Positions 25,396 through 33,974 are shown, counted from the first letter of the stretch. The stretch: DNA of 64,000 bases from JAOPZW01 sp963803375 (GCA_963803375.1 CAWDMB010000016.1:1-64000), one strand, 5' to 3'. Numbers and translations: made by a program. Notes: a model not told the origin generated them from the sequence alone.

Positions 25396-26132
25396 GCCGG
25401 GACGACCGCGGCCTGCGCGTCCGCGACGAGGTCGCGGACGGCCTCGGCGTCGCCGGCGCGCAGGAGCTCGATCGGGTCGGGGTCGCCGTTGACGATGCTC
25501 TCGAAGAACGCCTTGCGCTCCTGGTAGGTCGGGAGCGTGCCCTTGGCCCAGCCGCGCGCGTCGTTGAGGAGGATCGCGAGCTGCGCATACTCCTCGCCGA
25601 ACAGCTCGGAGACCTCGCGCTTCATGCGCTTGGCCAGCGCGGGGGAGGCGCCCGCGGTCGAGATCGCGATCGCCAGCGGCCCGGTGCGGACGATCGCCGG
25701 AAGGATGAAGTTGCACAGCGGCGGGACGTCGACGACGTTGACGAGCATCGCCAGGCGCTCGGCGTCGTCGTAGACGGCGATGTTGACGTTCGTGTCATCG
25801 GTGCTCGCGATGACCATGAAGACGCCCTCGAGGTCCTCGGCGCCGGCGTAGGGCCGGCGCTCCCACGCGATCGAGCCCTCGGCGGCGAGCGCCTCGAGCT
25901 CGGGCGTCGCCGCGGGCGCGATCAGCGTCACGTCGGCGTCGCAGGCGAGCAGGCCCTCGACCTTCTCCAGGCCGACCTCGCCGCCGCCGACGACGACGCA
26001 GCGGCGCCCCGAGAGCTTCAGGCACGCGATGTAGAACGGCGTCGCGAGCATGTCGCGCACGCAGGTCTGGTCGCAGATCCCGCGGCGGAACTGGCAGACG
26101 CACTCCTTTCCGGCGTAGGCGGCGGCAGGCAT
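25392..26132 (-). CDS. Precorrin-2 dehydrogenase / sirohydrochlorin ferrochelatase with Cys-rich N-terminus
   Basis: Siroheme-forming enzyme of the CysG-N/Met8 family, 246 aa. NAD-binding motif VVVGGGEVGLEKVEGLL, catalytic-site segment STDDTNVN, and STAGASPALAKRMKRE are all clear. It works on precorrin-2 made by the SUMT at the operon's other end. The first 27 residues are odd: C11, C13, C20 and C24 form CxC-x6-CxxxC before the family's usual start (MLATPFYIACLKL). A -10 box (TACGCT) nine bases before ATG 26132 and a GGAGG support the longer start. First gene of the operon. Confidence 0.88.
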   Translation of the reverse strand: MPAAAYAGKECVCQFRRGICDQTCVRDMLATPFYIACLKLSGRRCVVVGGGEVGLEKVEGLLACDADVTLIAPAATPELEALAAEGSIAWERRPYAGAEDLEGVFMVIASTDDTNVNIAVYDDAERLAMLVNVVDVPPLCNFILPAIVRTGPLAIAISTAGASPALAKRMKREVSELFGEEYAQLAILLNDARGWAKGTLPTYQERKAFFESIVNGDPDPIELLRAGDAEAVRDLVADAQAAVVPA

Positions 26133-26141
26133 CGACCTCCA

Positions 26142-26147
26142 AGCGTA
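26142..26147 (-). promoter_or_regulatory. -10 box of the tetrapyrrole/ccm/moco operon
   Basis: TACGCT on the - strand, nine bases before ATG 26132, with GGAGG inside the gap. I see no clear -35 box. Confidence 0.5.
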
Positions 26148-26328
26148 GTGGTCAGCAACACCGGTACGCCGGCGGGCCGGCCGTCCACCTCGCCGCCGCC
26201 GCGCTCTGGACCGCGTTCGACCGCGTCAGGCCTCGGCGGGCACTGCATGACGAGCAATGAGCGCGCGCTCCGCGCGCGCCCGCCTCGTACTCGGCACGGC
26301 GTCGCTGCGCGACCGGCGCGCGCCCTCG

Positions 26329-27618
26329 TCAGGCTCGGCCGCGGGCCCGGCGGATCGCCTCCAGCCGCTCGCGCAGTGCCGCCTCGGCGTCGTCGGGGAC
26401 GTAGAAGCGCGTCCCCTCGAGCCGTGCGGGCAGGAGCTCCTGCGGCGAGACGTGGCCGGGAAGGTCGTGCGGGTAGTCGTAGTCCTGCCCGCGCCCCAGC
26501 GCGGCCGCCCCGGGGTAGGCGGCGCTCTGCAGCGCCGGCGGCGGCGGCTTGGCGCCGTGCTCGCGCACCTCCCGGCGTGCGGCGGCGATCGCGCGAGCGG
26601 CCGCGTTGGACTTCGGGGCGAGCGCGAGGTAGATCGCGGCCTGGGCGAGCGCGTGGGTGCACTCGGGCAGCCCGACGTGCTCGACCGCGTGGGCGGCCCC
26701 GACCGCCACCGTCAGCGCCTGCGGGTCGGCGTTGCCGATGTCCTCGGATGCGAGGATGACCATCCGCCGCGCCACGAAGCGCGGGTCCTCGCCGCCCTCG
26801 AGCATGACCGCGAGGTAGTACAGCGAGGCGTCGGGGTCCGAGCCGCGGGTGGCCTTGATCCAGGCCGAGATCGTGTCGTAGTGGCGGTCGCCGGCGCGGT
26901 CGTAGGTCAGGGCGCGGCGCTGGAGCGCGTCCTCGGCGACCTCGAGGGTCACGCGGTCGGCCGTCTCGATCCCGAGCTCGAGCGCCGAGATCGCGGTGCG
27001 TGCGTCGCCGCCCGAGCGTCCGGCCAGGAACGCGAGCGCGTCGTCGTCGGCGTCGGCCTCCACGCGGCGGAGCAGCACCTCGACCTCGGCGGCGGTGAGC
27101 GGCTCGAGCTCGTAGACCTGCGCGCGCGAGAGCAGCGCCGCGTTGACCTCGAAGTAGGGGTTCTCCGTGGTCGCCCCGACGAGCGTGACCAGGCCCTCCT
27201 CGACCGCGGGGAGCAGGGCATCCTGCTGGGCCTTGTTGAAGCGGTGGATCTCGTCGAGGAAGAAGACGGTCGCCTCGCCGCTGGTCTCGCGGCGGTGGGC
27301 GGCGCGGTCGAGCACCTGGCGGACCTCCGCGCGCCCGGCCTGCACGGCGCTGAGCTCCTCCAGGGCGGCGTGCGCGCTGGACGCGACGATGCGCGCGAGC
27401 GTCGTCTTCCCCGAGCCGGGCGGCCCGTAGAGGATCATCGAGTGGGGGTGGCCATGCTCGATCGCCGCGCGCAGGGCCGCGCCGTCGCCGAGCAGATGCG
27501 TCTGCCCGACGACGCCGGCGAGCGTCGCGGGTCGCAGCCGCGCGGCCAGCGGGCGCTCGGCGTCGTCGACGACGCGCCGGGCGCGACGCGCGTCGCCGGT
27601 GTCGAAGAGCTGGTCCAT
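26329..27618 (-). CDS. rarA: Replication-associated recombination AAA+ ATPase (RarA/MgsA)
   Basis: Clamp-loader-like AAA+ ATPase acting at stalled forks, 429 aa. It has the RarA start PLAARLRPATLAGVVGQTHLL, Walker A YGPPGSGKT, Walker B FFLDEIHRFNKAQQDALL, sensor GATTENPYF, and the C-terminal tetramerisation region with SDPDASLYYLA and EDIGNADP. ATG 27618 lies eight bases from a TACCCT -10 box in a 37-base divergent gap shared with the peptidase gene. About 196 bases separate its stop from the tetrapyrrole operon; they hold only a GC-rich hairpin (26261-26277). Confidence 0.94.
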   Translation of the reverse strand: MDQLFDTGDARRARRVVDDAERPLAARLRPATLAGVVGQTHLLGDGAALRAAIEHGHPHSMILYGPPGSGKTTLARIVASSAHAALEELSAVQAGRAEVRQVLDRAAHRRETSGEATVFFLDEIHRFNKAQQDALLPAVEEGLVTLVGATTENPYFEVNAALLSRAQVYELEPLTAAEVEVLLRRVEADADDDALAFLAGRSGGDARTAISALELGIETADRVTLEVAEDALQRRALTYDRAGDRHYDTISAWIKATRGSDPDASLYYLAVMLEGGEDPRFVARRMVILASEDIGNADPQALTVAVGAAHAVEHVGLPECTHALAQAAIYLALAPKSNAAARAIAAARREVREHGAKPPPPALQSAAYPGAAALGRGQDYDYPHDLPGHVSPQELLPARLEGTRFYVPDDAEAALRERLEAIRRARGRA

Positions 27619-27655
27619 CGGCCCCCAGGGTAGGGCGCGGGTAGCCTGGAGGGCC
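27619..27655. promoter_or_regulatory. 37-bp divergent promoter pair, both leaderless
   Basis: The - strand carries TACCCT (27627-27632) eight bases before ATG 27618. The + strand carries TAGCCT (27642-27647) eight bases before ATG 27656, with GGAGGG in that gap. Any -35 elements must lie inside the opposite gene's first codons, so the two polymerases would compete. Confidence 0.6.
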
Positions 27656-28984
27656 ATGGACCTGCAGCGCGAGACGACCGAGCTCCTCCAGCGCCTGGTG
27701 CGGATCGACACGGTCAACCCGCCGGGCGCCGAGCGACCGCTGCAAGAGCTGCTGGCCGGCCTGCTCGAGGCCGCCGGGTTCGAGATCGCGCTGCTCGGGC
27801 GCACCGACGAGCGACCGAACCTCGTCGCGCGGCTGCGCGGGGCCGCGGACGGCCCGGTCCTGGGGCTGCTCTCCCACGTCGACACGGTCCTCGCCGACGC
27901 GTCGGAGTGGTCCCGCGATCCGTGGTCGGGGGACGTCGTCGACGGCCTGTTGTGGGGACGCGGTTCGATCGACATGAAGTCCCAGACCGCGGCCGAGGTG
28001 ACCGCCGTGCTCTCGCTCGCCCGCGAGGGCTGGCGCCCCGGGCGCGGCGACCTGCTCGTCGTCGCCGTGGTCGACGAGGAGACCGGCGGCGGCGAGGGTG
28101 CCGTGTGGCTAACCGAGACCCACCCCGACGCGGTGCGCTGCGACTTCCTGCTCAACGAGGGCGGCGGGGCGCTGCTGCCGTTCGAGGACGCTCGCGTGTA
28201 CGGCGTCTGCGCCGCCGAGAAGGGCGTCCTGCGCTTCACCCTGGCCACGATCGGGGTGGCCGGGCACGCGTCGATGCCCGGGATCGGCGACAACGCGCTC
28301 CTGAAGATGGCGCCGCTGCTTCAGGCGATGCGCGATCGCCGGCCCGCGTGGGACGTCACCGAGCCGCCGCGCGCGCTGCTCGCGGCGCTCGACGTGGACC
28401 TGGACGGCGACCCGGGCGCCGCGCTCGATGCCCTGCGCGCCCGCGCCCCGCGCGCCGCCGACCTCGTCGAGCCGATGCTCGCCGTGACGCTCGCGCCGAC
28501 GCGGATCCACGCGTCGGAGAAGATCAACGTCATCCCCGCGCGTGCCGAGCTGCAGGTCGACTGCCGGATCCCACCGGGGATGACGGCCGCGGCGGCGCTC
28601 GAGCGCGTCCACGCCGTGCTCGGCGGCGATACCGCGTCCGCTTCCCTGACGGGCGCAGGCGGCTACGAGCTCGTCGTCGACGAGTCGATCGTGGGCAACG
28701 GCTCGCCGGTCGACTCGCCGCTGATGGACGCGATCCGAGCGTGGGTGGCGGGCGAGGACCCCGACGCTCGCGTCGTCCCGACGATGCTCCCGGCCTTCAC
28801 CGACTCGCGCACGTTTCGCGCCGCCTTCCCCGACTGCGTCGCCTACGGCTTCTTCCCCCAGCGCCACCAGGCCGCGCACGAGACGGCGGCCCTCATGCAC
28901 GCCAAGGACGAGCGCATCGACGTCCGCGACCTCGGGCTCGCGGCCTCGTGCTATCGCGACGTCGCGCGGAGGCTGCTCGGGTGA
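27656..28984 (+). CDS. M20-family metallopeptidase/deacylase
   Basis: Zinc amidohydrolase of the ArgE/DapE/CPG2 family, 442 aa. The first metal His/Asp lies in LLSHVDTV, the bridging Asp in GRGSIDMKSQTAA, and the catalytic Glu pair in VVDEETGGGEG. The dimerisation (lid) domain spans roughly 190-310 and starts GVAGHASMPG. Substrate could be acyl-amino acids or dipeptides. The stop overlaps the DUF1385 start (GTGA), so the two are coupled. Confidence 0.88.
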   Translation: MDLQRETTELLQRLVRIDTVNPPGAERPLQELLAGLLEAAGFEIALLGRTDERPNLVARLRGAADGPVLGLLSHVDTVLADASEWSRDPWSGDVVDGLLWGRGSIDMKSQTAAEVTAVLSLAREGWRPGRGDLLVVAVVDEETGGGEGAVWLTETHPDAVRCDFLLNEGGGALLPFEDARVYGVCAAEKGVLRFTLATIGVAGHASMPGIGDNALLKMAPLLQAMRDRRPAWDVTEPPRALLAALDVDLDGDPGAALDALRARAPRAADLVEPMLAVTLAPTRIHASEKINVIPARAELQVDCRIPPGMTAAAALERVHAVLGGDTASASLTGAGGYELVVDESIVGNGSPVDSPLMDAIRAWVAGEDPDARVVPTMLPAFTDSRTFRAAFPDCVAYGFFPQRHQAAHETAALMHAKDERIDVRDLGLAASCYRDVARRLLG

Positions 28985-29763
28985 GCGACGAGAAGCTGCG
29001 CCTCGGCGGGATGGCCCTGCGCAACGGCCTGCTCGTGCACGGCCCGACGCACTGGGCTGCCGCCGTGCGCCGCGAGGACGGGACGATCGGGGTCGCCTCG
29101 GGACGCAAGCCGAGCCTGCGCGGGCGACTGGGCGCGGTGCCCGGCGCTCGCGGCGTCGTGCGCCTGACCGAGGCGATCGCGGTCATCCCGCTCGTCAAGC
29201 GCGGCCTGCCCGAGGCGCGCCTGCCCTTCCAGGACGCGACCGTGCTCGCCACGATCGGCGCCGCCATGGCCGGCGGGTCGTTGCTGCGCCGGCGCGTCCG
29301 CGGCGCGGGCGGCGAGGCGGCCCTCGCGGTCCTCTCCCTGCTGCCCTCGCTCGTCTCGCTGCGCACGGGCGAGGTGGCCGCGTACCACGGCGTCGAGCAC
29401 AAGGCGATCGGCGCCTACGAGCAGGACGCCGCCGACGCCCGCGACGCCACCAAGGAGCACGACCGCTGCGGCTCGCACCTCGTCGCGCCGCTGATGGCGG
29501 CCAACGTCGCCGGGGCGGCCCTGCTGCGGCGTGTCATCGAGCAGCCGACGCCGCTGGCGAGCGCGGCGGTGCAGCTGGTCTCGGTGGGCGCGGCGGTCGA
29601 GGTCTTCGCATGGTCCGAGCGCCACGCGGGCTCGCGTGCCGCCCAGGCGCTGCGGCGCCCGGGCCACGAACTGCAGCGCGTCGTCGGGACACGCGAGCCG
29701 ACCGAGGACCAGCTCGAGGTCGGACGTTCGGCGCTGGCGGAGATCCTGCGGGTGGAGGGCTAG
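28981..29763 (+). CDS. DUF1385 membrane-associated protein
   Basis: 260 aa of the DUF1385 family (predicted metal-dependent enzyme). Diagnostic parts are LGGMALRNGLLVHGP, the YHGVEHKAIGAYE segment with conserved His and Glu, and EHDRCGSHL. Two or three hydrophobic stretches (about 92-110, 170-190, 195-215) suggest membrane contact. Function is not established; homologues often sit near rpmE/prfA in other actinobacteria, which is not the case here. Coupled to the peptidase by GTGA. Confidence 0.82.
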   Translation: MSDEKLRLGGMALRNGLLVHGPTHWAAAVRREDGTIGVASGRKPSLRGRLGAVPGARGVVRLTEAIAVIPLVKRGLPEARLPFQDATVLATIGAAMAGGSLLRRRVRGAGGEAALAVLSLLPSLVSLRTGEVAAYHGVEHKAIGAYEQDAADARDATKEHDRCGSHLVAPLMAANVAGAALLRRVIEQPTPLASAAVQLVSVGAAVEVFAWSERHAGSRAAQALRRPGHELQRVVGTREPTEDQLEVGRSALAEILRVEG

Positions 29764-29854
29764 CCTGGCCGGCCCGCCCTGAAGGTTGGTCCGGCCATCG
29801 CTCGAGCGCGCCCGGCCCACGGTGTGACCGCGAGCCCCGGCCACAGCGCCTCCG

Positions 29855-29860
29855 TACACT
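29855..29860 (+). promoter_or_regulatory. -10 box of methylmalonyl-CoA epimerase gene
   Basis: TACACT thirteen bases before ATG 29874, predicting a leader of about seven bases. Confidence 0.45.
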
Positions 29861-29873
29861 CCGAGGCCAAGCG

Positions 29874-30284
29874 ATGTTCGCCCGGGTCGACCACCTCGGC
29901 GTCGCCGTCGAGGATCTCGACGCGGCGCTCGCCCTCCACGAGGCCACCTACGGCATGGCGGTCGTGCATCGCGAGGTGATCGAGGCGCAGGGCGTCGAGG
30001 CCGTCCTGCTCGACGTGGGCGAGAACCACGTCGAGCTGCTGCGCCCGCTCGGCCCCGACACGCCGGTCGGGCGCCACCTCGCGCGCCGCGGGCCCGGGCT
30101 GCATCACGTCGCCTACCAGGTCGCCGACGTCGAAGCCGTGCTCGCGGCGCTGCGCGAGCGGGGAGTCGAGCTCATCGACGAGGTCCCGCGTCCCGGCATC
30201 CGCGCCTCGCGCGTGGCCTTTCTGCACCCGCGCGCGACCGGCGGCGTGCTCACAGAGATCGTCGAGCCCGCGGAGGACCACTGA
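29874..30284 (+). CDS. mce: Methylmalonyl-CoA epimerase
   Basis: VOC-fold metalloenzyme, 136 aa, interconverting R- and S-methylmalonyl-CoA. Metal ligands are in the N-terminal VDHLGVAV, the VELLRPL glutamate, and LHHVAYQV; the C-terminal LTEIVE holds the last Glu. Complete in length. No mutase or propionyl-CoA carboxylase lies within the window. It is followed after five bases by the small gene at 30290. Confidence 0.93.
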   Translation: MFARVDHLGVAVEDLDAALALHEATYGMAVVHREVIEAQGVEAVLLDVGENHVELLRPLGPDTPVGRHLARRGPGLHHVAYQVADVEAVLAALRERGVELIDEVPRPGIRASRVAFLHPRATGGVLTEIVEPAEDH

Positions 30285-30289
30285 CGATC

Positions 30290-30505
30290 ATGGCCCAGCA
30301 CATCTCCATCGGCTTCCAGGCCAGCCCGCCGCTCGCGCTGCGCGTCGAAGCCGCCGAGCTCGAGCGCCTCAACGAGGCCCTCGGCGGCGACGGGTGGCAC
30401 ACCATCGACGCCGAGGACGGCTTCGTGCGCCTCAACCTCGCGCACGTCCTATGGGTCCGCACGGAGCGCGCGGACCACCGCGTGGGCTTCGGCCTCGCGT
30501 CCTAG
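30290..30505 (+). CDS. Small hypothetical protein
   Basis: 71-aa protein, unrecognised. It is predicted as a compact alpha/beta fold without membrane segments: MAQHISIGF, a helical RVEAAELERLNEAL, then IDAEDGFVRLNLAHVLWVR. The pattern of a short helix followed by two beta strands resembles small regulatory or scaffold domains, but I assign no function. It starts five bases after mce and is probably co-transcribed. Its last four bases overlap the convergent YbhN-like relic. Confidence 0.7.
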   Translation: MAQHISIGFQASPPLALRVEAAELERLNEALGGDGWHTIDAEDGFVRLNLAHVLWVRTERADHRVGFGLAS

Positions 30506-31369
30506 TGGGCCGGCTCGAGCGCCGGTTTCTGCCCATATCGGCGGCGGTGCAGCACGGTTGCGACCAGCCCGACCGGCAGTGGAAGCCAGTCGGAGACGAG
30601 GCGGTAGGCCAGCGTGGCGAGCACGGCGTCGCCGCCCGAGACGCCGGCGAGCGCGAGCGTCGCGGTGAGTCCCGCCTCGACGAACCCGAGCCGGCCCGGG
30701 GTGATCGGGATCTGCCCGAGCAGCTGGGCGATGCAGTACGCGAGCAGGATCAGCGACGGGGTGGGGTCGGCGCCCACGGCGGTGAGCGCCGCGAGCAGCG
30801 TCGCGTAGTCGAGCCCCCACTTGCCGACGGAGGCCAGCACGGCCTGCCACCAGCCCTCGCCGAGCGCGTCGAGAAGGCGGTCGCGCTCGCCGAGCAGCCG
30901 GGCCTCGACGCTGTCGCGCGGGCGTCGCGCCACCGGCGCGGCGACGCGGGCCGCGAGCTGCAGCGGGCGGTCCCACGCCATCACCGTCACCCCGGCCGCG
31001 CCGAGCACGACGAAGAGCGCAAGGCCCGCCGGCGCCCGCGTTCAACCCGGCCTGGGCGAGCATCCGGAACTGCAGCGCCCCCGCCGCGGCGGCCCCGCCG
31101 GGCACGATCCGCCCGAACGCGTTGCCCGCGAGCTGCGACGTGGCGACCGCGTACCAGTCGCGCGTGTGCATCGCGACCTTCTGCAGCCACCACTGGCACG
31201 CGAAGCTCGCGACCTGGAGGACGACCATGACGCCCAGCCACGCCGGCTCGATCTCCTTCAGGCGCGGCGTCGAGCTCAGGACGGCGATCAGCGAGGGGGC
31301 GACGAGGCAGAGCGAGACGCCGGTGACCGCCAGCCACACCGCTCGCTTGACGAGCGTGCGGCGGTCCAC
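30502..31369 (-). pseudogene. YbhN/LPG-synthase-type membrane protein, frameshifted with internal loss
   Basis: The N-terminal part begins at GTG 31369 (VDRRTLVKRAVWLAVTGVSL) and runs through the conserved GNAFGRIVPGGAAAAGALQFRM. At about 31035 the homologous reading moves to another frame, which continues as PAGLALFVVLGAAGV and ends at 30502 with the conserved PITPGRLGFVEAGLT. Together the two parts total about 290 residues against 320-350 in relatives. One frame shift and roughly 40 residues, about one membrane helix, are therefore missing. This could be decay or an assembly error. The family covers flippase-like lipid-modifying membrane proteins. Confidence 0.75.
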
Positions 31370-31371
31370 GC

Positions 31372-31490
31372 CTAGAGCTCCCGGCGGGCGAGCGCGAGCG
31401 CGAGCTCGCCCCGGCGGCCGGGCTCGATCGCGGCGCGGAGCATCGCCGGACGGTACTCGAAGGCCCGTGCGCTGCTGTCGGGGAGCGCGG
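31372..31490 (-). pseudogene. 3' remnant of an unidentified gene
   Basis: About 40 codons (ALPDSSARAFEYRPAMLRAA...) end two bases before the YbhN-like start, in the position of an upstream operon partner. In this genome, coupled genes normally touch like this, so it looks like the tail of a real gene whose front is gone. Upstream of about 31490 the frame loses protein character. Identity unknown; glycosyltransferases often precede YbhN genes. Confidence 0.35.
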
Positions 31491-31654
31491 TCGCCCGGGA
31501 CGCGCTCGCCCCGGCTCTCCAAGCGCATCGGCGCGACGTCCCTGACTCATCGCGTCGTCGGTCACTCGGCGAGCCGCGCGGCCGCGTCGCGTGCCCATAC
31601 AGTCCGGGTGGTGATCGCGCCGTCGCCGCCGCTCGAACCCGGCGCCCGCCAACC

Positions 31655-31816
31655 GTGACGGTCGCCGGCACGTACGCGCTCGACACCGCGGTCAAGGCGG
31701 TCTACGCGACGGCGATCGCGATGGCGCTCTCGCGTGTGTACCTCGGCGTCCACCATCCGACCGACATCGCCGCCGGGGCGCTGCTCGGCACGGTCGTCGC
31801 GGGTGCGGCGCGATGA
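31655..31816 (+). pseudogene. 3' remnant of a PAP2-type phosphatase
   Basis: 53 codons end in SRVYLGVHHPTDIAAG, the third PAP2 motif (SR-x5-H-x3-D), followed by a membrane helix ALLGTVVAGAA. The first two motifs (KxxxxxxRP and PSGH) are absent, so the protein cannot be active. Its stop overlaps the ychF ATG as ATGA (31813-31816), showing it was once the coupled upstream gene. Confidence 0.65.
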
Positions 31817-32892
31817 GGGTCGGCATCGTCGGCCTGCCCAACGCGGGCAAGTCGTCGCTATTCAACGCGCTCACCCGCGCCGGCGCCGACGCGGCCAACT
31901 ACCCGTTCACGACGATCGAGCCCAACGTCGCGGTCGTTCCGGTCGCCGACGAGCGCCTCGCGCGCGTGGCCGCGACGATCGGCGCCTCGAGCGTCGTGCC
32001 CGACACCGTCGACTTCCACGACATCGCCGGCCTTGTCCGCGGCGCCCACGAAGGCGAGGGCCTGGGCAACCGGTTCCTGGCCAACATCCGCGAGACCGAC
32101 GCGATCGTGCACGTCGTGCGCACGCACCGCGACCCGAGCGTCGTCCACCCCGAGGGCGGCGTCGACCCGCTTCGCGACGTCGAGACGATCGAGACGGAGC
32201 TGGTGTTCGCCGACCTCGAGCAGGCCGAGCGCCGCCTCGAGCGCGTCGTGCGCCAGGCCCGCGGCGGCGAGCGCCCGCTGCAGGCCGAGGAGCGCTGGCT
32301 GCGCGAGCTCGTCGCGGCGCTTCAGGCCGGCCGCCCGGCCCGTACGGTGCGCCCGCCCGCCGACGCGCCCCAGGCGCTGGCGAGCCTCCGGCCGCTGACC
32401 GCCAAGCCGGTGCTCTTCGTCGTCAACGTCGACGAGGGCGACGGCGCCGTCCCCGGCGACCTGGCGGCGCACGCGGCGGCGCAGGGCGCGGGCGTGGTCG
32501 CGGTCTCCAGCCGGCTGGAGGCCGAGCTGGCCGAGCTCGACGACGACGACGCGGCGGCCATGCGCGCCGACCTCGGGATCGAGCACTCCGGCCTGCGCCG
32601 CGTCGTCGACGGGGCCTTCGCGCTGCTCGACCTGATCGCGTTCTTCACAGCGGGCGAGGACAAGCCGGCGCAATCCTGGCACCTGCGTCGCGGGCTCACG
32701 GCGTGGCACGCGGCCGGCGAGATCCACTCCGACATGCAGCGCGGCTTCGTCCGGGCCGAGGTCGTCGGCTGGGACGCGCTCGTACAGGCCGGCGGCTACC
32801 GGGGCGCCCGCGAGCGCGGCATCCTGCGCCTCGAGGGCCGCGACTACGTCATGGCCGACGGCGACGTCATCACCGTGAAGTTCACGCCGTAG
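31813..32892 (+). CDS. ychF: Ribosome-associated P-loop NTPase YchF
   Basis: Obg-related ATPase, 359 aa. G1 is GLPNAGKSS, G2/G3 region NYPFTTIEPNV and DIAGLVRGAHEGEGLGN, G4-like VNVDEG; the C-terminal TGS domain ends DGDVITVKFTP. Family members bind ATP rather than GTP and associate with the ribosome in stress responses. Complete. The ATG overlaps the PAP2 remnant's stop, so decay of that gene may have changed its expression. Confidence 0.96.
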   Translation: MRVGIVGLPNAGKSSLFNALTRAGADAANYPFTTIEPNVAVVPVADERLARVAATIGASSVVPDTVDFHDIAGLVRGAHEGEGLGNRFLANIRETDAIVHVVRTHRDPSVVHPEGGVDPLRDVETIETELVFADLEQAERRLERVVRQARGGERPLQAEERWLRELVAALQAGRPARTVRPPADAPQALASLRPLTAKPVLFVVNVDEGDGAVPGDLAAHAAAQGAGVVAVSSRLEAELAELDDDDAAAMRADLGIEHSGLRRVVDGAFALLDLIAFFTAGEDKPAQSWHLRRGLTAWHAAGEIHSDMQRGFVRAEVVGWDALVQAGGYRGARERGILRLEGRDYVMADGDVITVKFTP

Positions 32893-33001
32893 ACGAGGCG
32901 TCCCACGACGGCGGCCACGGTCTCGCGACACCGGATCGCGCCCTGCGACCCTGGAGGCTCGAGCGATGTGGGCCGGGCGACCCCGAGCCGCCCGGCCGTC
33001 C

Positions 33002-33868
33002 CTACCCGTCCGGCGTCGCCGCGCGCTCGAGCCGCTCGGCGAGTCGGTTCATCCCGCGCTCGCGCGCCGCCGCCGCCGCGGCCGCCCAGTCGGTCGGCGC
33101 GTCGGGCGGGCGCTCGAGCTCGACCGGTCGAAGCGTCGCGATGTCGCGGAAGGCGTGCAGCTCGTCCTCGGCGTCGTGCAGGGCCGACCACAGGCGCGGG
33201 CGCAGCTCCCGCATCGGCAGCGCGAGGAGCGCGTCGAGCGAGCCGTGCTCGCGCAGCAGGTCGCGCGCCGTCTTCTCGCCGATGCCCCGCGCGCCCGGCA
33301 GGCCGTCGGAGGGGTCGCCGCGCAAGGCGATGAAGTCGGGCACCTGCCCGGGATCGATCCCGTAGCGCTCACGCACGCCGTCGGGCCCGATCTCGGCCGG
33401 CTCGCCGCGCCCGCCGCCCGGGAAGAGGACCGTCACGCGCTCGGAGACGCACTGGAACATGTCGCGGTCGCCGGTGAAGAGCAGCGCCGCGCCGCCCGCG
33501 CGGGCCTCGACGTCGGCGAGCGAGCCGAGCAGGTCGTCGGCCTCGAGCGTCTCGTGACGGAGCACCGCCCAGCCGAAGGCGCCGAAGAACGCGTCCGCGT
33601 CCGTCCACTGGGGCACGAGCTCCCCGGGCATCGGTGGGCGGTCGGCGTGATAGGCGGGATACGCCGCGACGCGGTAGTCGGCGGCCTCGGCGCCGAAGCA
33701 GAGCACGACGGCGCGCGGATCGTGGCGCTCCACCGCCTGCAGGACGAGGTTCGCGGTCCCGAGCAGCGCGTTGACCGGCACGCCGCCCGGGCCGGTGATC
33801 GAGGCGGGAAGCGCGTGGAAGGCGCGATAGAGCAGTGAGGGAGCGTCGACGACGAGCAGTGGTCGCAT
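33002..33868 (-). CDS. Stand-alone 5'-3' exonuclease (PolA-N/FEN-like)
   Basis: 288 aa, homologous to the 5'-nuclease domain of DNA polymerase I without polymerase. Acidic metal ligands occur in LLVVDAPSLLYRAFHALP, ETLEADDLLGSLA and FTGDRDMFQ, and the helix-hairpin-helix DNA clamp is PDFIALRGDPSDGLPGARGIGEKTA. I choose ATG 33868, where the family sequence starts (MRPLLVVDAPS), over an open extension of 29 codons. A TACGGT box is 11 bases upstream. It probably removes RNA primers or flaps. Confidence 0.9.
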   Translation of the reverse strand: MRPLLVVDAPSLLYRAFHALPASITGPGGVPVNALLGTANLVLQAVERHDPRAVVLCFGAEAADYRVAAYPAYHADRPPMPGELVPQWTDADAFFGAFGWAVLRHETLEADDLLGSLADVEARAGGAALLFTGDRDMFQCVSERVTVLFPGGGRGEPAEIGPDGVRERYGIDPGQVPDFIALRGDPSDGLPGARGIGEKTARDLLREHGSLDALLALPMRELRPRLWSALHDAEDELHAFRDIATLRPVELERPPDAPTDWAAAAAAARERGMNRLAERLERAATPDG

Positions 33869-33974
33869 CGGTGCGGTCAACCGTATGGCCTGCGGCGCGA
33901 CGAGCGCCAGGACGTCGCCTGGGACGCGCGTTTCGCCGCCGCCACCGACGATCACCCTGGGCCCATGAGCTGGA

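Noticed and set aside
26261..26277. GCGCGCG-CTC-CGCGCGC hairpin as rarA terminator or ncRNA
   Set aside because: Alternating GC repeats like this arise easily at this base composition and there is no T tract; nothing else marks an RNA gene.
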